64,000 bases of DNA from Haloarcula ordinaria. Its GTDB lineage: Archaea; Halobacteriota; Halobacteria; Halobacteriales; Haloarculaceae. This document shows, piece after piece, positions 59,440 to 64,000 of this stretch. The stretch is from positions 2,356,001 to 2,420,000 of the forward strand of contig NZ_CP119789.1 of NCBI RefSeq assembly GCF_029338275.1, read 5' to 3'. The notes beneath the pieces were generated by a model, which worked only from the letters and a program-made list of their open reading frames with translations, did no database searches and was not told where the DNA came from. A program made the translations under genes and the position numbers. The stretch's first letter is position 1, and every line of letters begins with the position of its first letter.

Positions 59440-60336
59440 ATGTCCGACCCGTCCATAGTCGTCGACATCACCTGCGAAACGGGCGAGGGACCGCTGTGGC
59501 ACCCCGACGAGGGACGCCTCTACTGGGCCGACATCCCGCGGGGCCGCATCTATCGCTACGATCCCGATACGGACGACCACGAACTCGTCTACGAGGACGA
59601 CACCGAGCGCATCGGCGGGTTCACGTTCCAGGAAGACGGGTCCCTGCTGCTGTTCCAGGAGGCAGGGGCCGTCCGGCGACTCGACCAGGAGAGCGGCGAC
59701 GTCCAGACGGTGGTCCAATCGGACCCCGACCGCTTCCACGAGCGGTTCAACGACGTCATCGCCGACCCGGAGGGGCGCGTCTTCGCCGGCGTGATGCCCG
59801 ATACCGACCGGGATATCCCGGGTCAGCTGTACCGCCTCGACGGCGACGGAACCTTCGAGCTCGTCCGCGAGGAGTGCGTCCTCCCCAATGGGATGGGGTT
59901 CACGCCCGATCGCTCGCAGATGTACTTCAGCGACACCGGCAACGTCGATCCCGACAGCCCGGGCTACATCTACCGCTACGACTACGACCGGGCCAGTGGG
60001 GCGATTTCGGACCCCGAAGTGTTCGTCGAGTGCGGCGCGTTCGACGGGTACCCCGACGGGATGACCGTCGACAGCGAGGGCCACGTGTGGTCGGCGTTCT
60101 GGGATGGGCACGCACTCCGGCGGTTCTCGCCCGAGGGCGACCACGAGGCGACCGTCGAGTTCGCGCCGCGGAAGGTCTCGTCGCTGACCTTCGGTGGCAC
60201 AGAGAACGAGACGGCGTACGTGACGACGGCCTGCGTCGAGACGCGGGAGACGGAAGGCGAGGGGGCCGGGAGCCTCTACACCGTCGACCTCGGCGTGACA
60301 GGCGTCCCGGAGTTCCGGTCGGCTATCGACGTCTGA
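59440..60336 (+). CDS. SMP-30/gluconolactonase-family sugar lactonase (298 aa)
   Basis: A six-bladed beta-propeller with the metal site residues in place: Glu in TGEGPLWHPDEG, Asn in FHERFNDVIADPEGR, Asn in LPNGMGFTPDR and Asp in YPDGMTVDSEGH. Enzymes of this family open aldonolactones to aldonates. It follows the transporter genes by 44 bases in the same direction, so it is probably co-regulated. It would hydrolyse the lactone made by the SDR or Gfo/Idh/MocA enzyme. A second lactonase of another family is encoded at 61740. Confidence 0.9.
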   Translation: MSDPSIVVDITCETGEGPLWHPDEGRLYWADIPRGRIYRYDPDTDDHELVYEDDTERIGGFTFQEDGSLLLFQEAGAVRRLDQESGDVQTVVQSDPDRFHERFNDVIADPEGRVFAGVMPDTDRDIPGQLYRLDGDGTFELVREECVLPNGMGFTPDRSQMYFSDTGNVDPDSPGYIYRYDYDRASGAISDPEVFVECGAFDGYPDGMTVDSEGHVWSAFWDGHALRRFSPEGDHEATVEFAPRKVSSLTFGGTENETAYVTTACVETRETEGEGAGSLYTVDLGVTGVPEFRSAIDV

Positions 60337-60339
60337 AGG

Positions 60340-61308
60340 TTACTGCTCGGCCCGAGCCTGTTCCCGGAGGCCGCGCATGTACCCGATCGCGAACAGCCTA
60401 CCCTTGGTGTGGTAGCCGGGGTTCGAGTTGTCCTCGCCGGCCATCGTTGGGACGTGGTCGGGACGCATCGGCACCTCGTCGCCGACGTGCTCTTCGTGGG
60501 CGCGCATCGCCGCGAGCATGTCGGTCTTGCCCTCGTCGTGCCACGTCTCGACGAACCGGTCGGCGTCCCCCTCGATGTCGCGGAAGTGGACGAAGTGGAT
60601 GTGTTCGGCGAAGTGCTCGATGGCGTCGGGGATGTCCGTCTCCATCGCCGCGAAGTTGCCCTGGCAGAACGTGAGCCCGTTGTGCTCGCTCTCGTAGGCA
60701 GAGAGCACGCGGTCGTAGGCGTCCACGCTGCCGATGATACGGGGCACCCCGCGCAGTTCCTCGCGAGGCGGGTCGTCGGGGTGCAGGGCGAGCTTCACGC
60801 CGGCCGCCTCGGCGACCGGCGTCACCTCCTGCAAGAAATACTCCAGGGCCTCCCAGAGGTCCTCGTGGGTCGCGCTGGCCGCTTCGGAGGGCGGCCCACC
60901 CTGGACCTTCGCGTTGTCGAACTCGGTGACGTACGAGCCGCCCCGGGACTCGACGTGCGCGGCGGTCCGGGCCCACCGGACGCCGGCCATCCAGTCGTAG
61001 GCGACGACCGGGATACCCACCTCGCCGCAGTCCCGGAGGAACTGCTTGAACGTCTCGATGTCCTCGTCGCGGCCCTCTCGCCCGAGTCTGACGCGGTCGG
61101 AGATGGGGACCGACCCCTCGATGACGGAGAGGTCGAGGCCGGCGTTCGTGAGCCAGTTGTCCAGTCCCTGGAGGTCGTCGAACGACCAGTGGGTCCGCGC
61201 GTCCCCGATCTCGATGGGGTGGATGACGGTCTTCGTCACGCCCATCTGTTTCGCGAGCTGCCATCGTTCGTCCGGTTTCGGCGGCAGGATGAGTGCTGGG
61301 TCGACCAT
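60340..61308 (-). CDS. mannonate dehydratase-like protein (UxuA/xylose-isomerase-like barrel, 322 aa)
   Basis: The sequence shows UxuA traits: KLALHPDDPPREELRGVPRI, FCQGNFAAMETDIPDAIEHF, HFVHFRDIEGDADRFVETWH and MRPDHVPTMAGEDN. These provide the His, Cys and Asp metal ligands. UxuA turns D-mannonate into 2-keto-3-deoxygluconate. I start at Met 61308 (MVDPALILPP); an upstream frame adds unlikely residues. At about 320 residues it is shorter than bacterial UxuA (about 390), as in many archaeal forms. It converges with the lactonase gene (3 bases apart) and would feed the kinase encoded at 53690. Confidence 0.85.
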   Translation of the reverse strand: MVDPALILPPKPDERWQLAKQMGVTKTVIHPIEIGDARTHWSFDDLQGLDNWLTNAGLDLSVIEGSVPISDRVRLGREGRDEDIETFKQFLRDCGEVGIPVVAYDWMAGVRWARTAAHVESRGGSYVTEFDNAKVQGGPPSEAASATHEDLWEALEYFLQEVTPVAEAAGVKLALHPDDPPREELRGVPRIIGSVDAYDRVLSAYESEHNGLTFCQGNFAAMETDIPDAIEHFAEHIHFVHFRDIEGDADRFVETWHDEGKTDMLAAMRAHEEHVGDEVPMRPDHVPTMAGEDNSNPGYHTKGRLFAIGYMRGLREQARAEQ

Positions 61309-61387
61309 ACCGGCACTGTGACGGCCGGTGTAGTAAGCCCAGCGATGGCCCCCAAGGCTCTTGCTCGGGCCCACCGTCTCCCCAGAC

Positions 61388-61729
61388 ATGTCCGAGACAG
61401 AACGAGCGGTGTACATTCAGCGACTCGACCCCGACCAGCGCCAGGAATACGTCGATGCCCACGACGACGTGCCGGCGGCGGTTACCGACGCGATGGAGCG
61501 GGGTGGCGTCGAGGAGTTCGAGCTTTACCTCAGAGACGACATCGCCGTCTGCATCCTTGAGTGCGAGGACCTCGACGCGTACCTCGAAGCCGTCGACGGG
61601 GACGAGGAGGTCGCCGAGTGGGAACGCTACACCGGTCAGTTCAAGCGCGAGGGCGTCGACGCCGACGCGGACCCCGAATCGGGCATCCCGTTCATGGACT
61701 GCATCTGGCGGTTCGAACCCGAGGAGTAG
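61388..61729 (+). CDS. L-rhamnose mutarotase-like protein (113 aa)
   Basis: The small ferredoxin-like fold of RhaM is suggested by QRLDPDQRQEYVDAHDDVPA (with the conserved His), FELYLRDDIAVCILECEDLD and PFMDCIWRFEPEE near the C-terminus. RhaM converts the alpha and beta anomers of L-rhamnose, and relatives act on L-fucose. I start at Met 61388; the upstream frame is non-homologous. It is divergent from the mannonate dehydratase-like gene with 79 bases between. Together with the fuconolactonase-like gene it points to a 6-deoxy sugar. Confidence 0.85.
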   Translation: MSETERAVYIQRLDPDQRQEYVDAHDDVPAAVTDAMERGGVEEFELYLRDDIAVCILECEDLDAYLEAVDGDEEVAEWERYTGQFKREGVDADADPESGIPFMDCIWRFEPEE

Positions 61730-61739
61730 CGACCGTCGG

Positions 61740-62609
61740 TCAGCCGTGAATCCGCCGGAACGTCTCGCTCTGCAGGTAGCGACGGTCACGGTCCGAGAGG
61801 ACGTCGGCGCGCTCGACCCACGAGAGACACTCGTCGTAGGTCCCCCAGTCGTCCATCCACGGGTAGTCCGAGCCGAGCATTAGCCGCTCGGGGCCGAACC
61901 ACTCGAGGAGGTGCTCGACGTACGGCCAGAGGTCCTCGTACGGCCACGCCTGGTCGCTGGAACGGGGCAGCGAACTCACTTTCACGGCGACGTTGTCGTA
62001 GTGCGCCAGCCCCTCGAAGTCGGTCCACGGGGCCTCGTGTGGGTCGGTCGTCTCGTCGGGCCAGGCCATGTGGTCGACGACGAACTGCACCCTGGGATTG
62101 TCGTCGACGAGCGTCGCCACGTCCTGAAGTTGCTGGGCCTTCGGGAAGACGAAGACGGCCGCGTCGCTTTGGGCCGCGGCGTCGAACATCGGGTCTAGGC
62201 GGTCGTCGAGGAACCAGTCGCCCTGCCGGTCTATCTCGGTCGGCGTCTCCGCGTACGCGAGCGCCGCGTGCATCCGGACGCCGAGCATCCCGTCGGTCGA
62301 GACGACCCGCCGGAACGACTCGGCGGCCGCCTGCTGGTCCTCGGGGAAGAACTCCATCAGGCCGACGCCGTGCAGGCGCTCGGGGTAGGCCTCGATGGCT
62401 TCGATGGTGTAGTCGTTGGCGTCCGGCCCGCGGCCGTACATCGGCGTCGTGACGACGACTGCCTCGTCGACGCCGACCGCGTCCATGTCGTCGACCAGGT
62501 CGTCGTACGTGTACGCTCCCTCCCAGCCGGGTGGCAAGACCTCCGCCTGCCACGGGTAGGCGTCGGTGTCGGGCCCCCAGGCGTGCGTGTGGGTGTCGAC
62601 GAGCGTCAC
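61740..62609 (-). CDS. amidohydrolase-2 family sugar lactonase (L-fuconolactonase/rhamnonolactonase type, 289 aa)
   Basis: A TIM-barrel metal hydrolase: N-terminal metal pair in VDTHTHAWGP, then VGLMEFFPEDQQAAAESFRR, a metal His in FVVDHMAWP and the C-terminal catalytic Asp in LMLGSDYPWMDDWGTY. This matches COG3618 lactonases, which hydrolyse L-fuconolactone, L-rhamnonolactone and similar. The start is GTG at 62609, overlapping the SDR stop by 4 bases. The longer upstream frame is GC-rich shadow sequence. Coupled with the SDR, it should hydrolyse that enzyme's lactone product. Confidence 0.87.
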   Translation of the reverse strand: MTLVDTHTHAWGPDTDAYPWQAEVLPPGWEGAYTYDDLVDDMDAVGVDEAVVVTTPMYGRGPDANDYTIEAIEAYPERLHGVGLMEFFPEDQQAAAESFRRVVSTDGMLGVRMHAALAYAETPTEIDRQGDWFLDDRLDPMFDAAAQSDAAVFVFPKAQQLQDVATLVDDNPRVQFVVDHMAWPDETTDPHEAPWTDFEGLAHYDNVAVKVSSLPRSSDQAWPYEDLWPYVEHLLEWFGPERLMLGSDYPWMDDWGTYDECLSWVERADVLSDRDRRYLQSETFRRIHG

Positions 62610-63409
62610 TGGAGGTTCCCCCCGCCGGCGACCCGGAGGATGGCCCCGACGACGTAGTCGGCCCGGTCGCTCGCCAGGTACAGCACCGCGTCGGCGAGGT
62701 CCTCGGGCTGCCCGAGTCGCCCGAGCGGGAGGTTCGACGCCCACTCGTCGAGGACCTCCTGTTCGGACTGGCCCGTATCCTCCCCAGCGACGCGCGCTTC
62801 GAGGCGGACCTGGCGGGTCTCGGTGAGGTCCGTCGAGACGGCGTTCATGCGGATGCCCTCCTCGGCGAGTTCGCCCGCCATTCGCCACGTCAGGCCGTTG
62901 ACCGCCGAGTTCGAGATGCCATAGATGCCACGCGGGCCGGTCCGCCTGTCGGCGGTCTGGCTGGTGACATTGACGATCGAGCCCTCAACGCCCTCGTCTA
63001 TCATATGCTGGGCGACGAGCTTCGCCGTGTAGAACTGCGCGCGGACGTTGACGTCCATCGTCGTGTCCCAGTCGTCGAGGTCGGCGTCGAGCATCGACTC
63101 CTCCATCGGCCAGACGGCGGCGTTGTTCACGAGGAGGTCGATGGTTCCGAAGGCGTCGATTGTCCCCTCGACCAGGCGCTCGATATCGTCGGACTCGAGC
63201 AGGTCAGCCGTGATGCCGACGACGGTCCCCGACCCGAGCTCGTCCAGTTCGGCCGCCGTCGCCTCGACGTCGCTCTCGGTCCGCGAGTTGACGACGACGT
63301 TCGCGTCTGCCGCGGCGAGCGCCCGAGCGATACCGCGACCGATGCCTGACGTCGACCCGGTCACCAGCGCCGACTCTCCGTCGAAGTCGTAGGTGGTCCT
63401 GCCAACCAT
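62606..63409 (-). CDS. SDR-family protein with Asn in place of the catalytic Lys (267 aa)
   Basis: The Rossmann loop TGSTSGIGRGIARALAAADA, the NNAA motif (LLVNNAAVWPMEE) and catalytic Ser150 (VNVTSQTAD) and Tyr163 are present. The YxxxK site, however, reads YGISN, with Asn167 (codon AAC) replacing Lys. The C-terminus GAILRVAGGGNLQ is normal. The insert LEARVAGEDTGQSEQEVL before the last helix is usual for this subgroup. It is the first gene of a pair with the lactonase, so it is expected to be a sugar dehydrogenase. The missing Lys may lower activity or be compensated. Start 63409 is set by the family N-terminus. Confidence 0.85.
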   Translation of the reverse strand: MVGRTTYDFDGESALVTGSTSGIGRGIARALAAADANVVVNSRTESDVEATAAELDELGSGTVVGITADLLESDDIERLVEGTIDAFGTIDLLVNNAAVWPMEESMLDADLDDWDTTMDVNVRAQFYTAKLVAQHMIDEGVEGSIVNVTSQTADRRTGPRGIYGISNSAVNGLTWRMAGELAEEGIRMNAVSTDLTETRQVRLEARVAGEDTGQSEQEVLDEWASNLPLGRLGQPEDLADAVLYLASDRADYVVGAILRVAGGGNLQ

Positions 63410-63512
63410 GTGTGTACACGCGGCCGGGTCCTGTATCAACGTACCGGGAGTGGCCGACGCTGGGGGCGTCTCGACCGGTGGTATTTTTTCGTCGCCCGGC
63501 GAATGATTCAGT

Positions 63513-63980
63513 ATGGACACCTCTCTAGAGACCATCGTACTGGCTATCGGCCCCGAAGACGACGACCGGCTGGAAGAACTGGCACGGACCGTCCTGCAGG
63601 TGGCGAAACCGACGGGTGCGTCTGTCGTGCTCACGCACGTGTTCACCGGCGACCAGTTCAAGGCGATCGCCGAGGAACTCGACTACTCGAAGGCCACCGA
63701 GGAGGACATCGACCCCATCCTCGACCGCCACGCGTCGGTCCAGTACCTCGAGGACCTGTTCGACGAGCACGGCGTGGACTACGCCGTGCACGGCTTCGTC
63801 GGCGACGTCAGCGAGAAGATAATCGACCTCGCGGAAGCGGAAGACGCCGACCGCGTCGTCCTGTCAGGGCACGCCCGCTCGCCGGTCGGCAAAGCGGTGT
63901 TCGGGAGCACCTCCCAGCGCGTCCTGCTTGACGCCGCGTGCCCGGTGACCTACGTCAAGCCCGGGAAGAGCGACGAATAG
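63513..63980 (+). CDS. universal stress protein (UspA) family (155 aa)
   Basis: A single Usp domain: TIVLAIGPEDDDRLEELART at the start, VVLTHVFTGDQFK, and the ATP-binding loop GHARSPVGKAVFGSTSQRVL with AACPVTYVKPG at the end. The G-2x-G-9x-G(S/T) spacing is altered to GHARSPVGKAVFGST, but the loop is otherwise normal, so nucleotide binding is likely. These dimeric proteins respond to stress and starvation; no specific role can be given. It is divergent from the SDR gene. Confidence 0.92.
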   Translation: MDTSLETIVLAIGPEDDDRLEELARTVLQVAKPTGASVVLTHVFTGDQFKAIAEELDYSKATEEDIDPILDRHASVQYLEDLFDEHGVDYAVHGFVGDVSEKIIDLAEAEDADRVVLSGHARSPVGKAVFGSTSQRVLLDAACPVTYVKPGKSDE

Positions 63981-64000
63981 ACCGTCGCCCGCTGTCGGTT

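Noticed and set aside
1..64000. CRISPR array or cas genes
   Set aside because: No regularly spaced identical repeats and no Cas-like protein were found; the only spaced repeats are the three iteron-like elements.

Overview
The window is from a halophilic archaeon (class Halobacteria). The evidence is acidic proteins, high-GC core genes, TATA boxes 20-30 nt before start codons with little or no leader, an intron-containing tRNA-Trp whose intron carries box C/D guide elements, two-AAA Cdc48, an archaetidylserine-synthase-type CDP-alcohol transferase, and several small families I know only from haloarchaea (DUF5794, DUF5795, DUF7127, DUF7344). The species cannot be fixed from the sequence alone.

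Region 1 (1-2.0 kb) is left flanking chromosome: a small membrane ORF, an RNA-ligase-like protein that appears to have lost its catalytic lysine, and a DoxX-like membrane protein.

Region 2 (2.0-31.65 kb) is a 29.6 kb genomic island inserted in the 3' end of tRNA-Trp. A 12-bp piece of the tRNA 3' end (31649-31660) is repeated in direct orientation at 2012-2023, beside a tyrosine integrase gene. The island is less GC-rich than the core. In order it carries: an HTH protein; a protein with a Fic/Doc-like motif; a two-gene unit encoding an unknown protein and a PD-(D/E)XK-like nuclease; a membrane protein; a small AbrB-like protein coupled to a serine recombinase; a 3-4 kb plasmid- or virus-like stretch with iteron-like repeats, hairpins, a resolvase-like protein without a nucleophile and a tRNA-like gene; a McrB/McrC-type pair followed by a 786-residue zinc-ribbon protein; and a 10.7 kb set comprising a DUF1156 methylase with zinc ribbons, an HNH nuclease, a DUF499-type ATPase, a SNF2/RapA-type helicase and a coiled-coil/zinc-ribbon partner. 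It reads as a defence island with at least three modules.

Region 3 (31.65-47.7 kb) is core chromosome: tRNA-Trp, DUF5795/DUF5794 proteins, guaB, a GNAT enzyme, a hybrid histidine kinase, tRNA-Lys, a TrkA-N/DHH protein, a PRC-barrel protein, a metal-dependent membrane hydrolase, archaetidylserine synthase, an alpha/beta hydrolase, DUF7127-cdc48, a DUF420 protein, a zincin and a 38-residue zinc-ribbon protein.

Region 4 (48.2-64 kb) is a sugar or sugar-acid catabolic cluster. It holds an aldehyde dehydrogenase, a Gfo/Idh/MocA oxidoreductase, an enolase-superfamily dehydratase, an IclR regulator, a PfkB kinase, a transaldolase-like aldolase, two SDRs, an SMP-30 lactonase, a mannonate-dehydratase-like enzyme, a rhamnose-mutarotase-like protein, an amidohydrolase-type lactonase and a ribose-type ABC importer whose ATPase has a single nucleotide-binding domain. 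The gene set fits import of a sugar, oxidation to a lactone, hydrolysis, dehydration to a 2-keto-3-deoxy acid, then cleavage or further oxidation; a 6-deoxy sugar or a uronate/pentose is likely. Several perfect palindromes lie directly upstream of genes in this cluster and are candidate operators. The last gene is a UspA protein.
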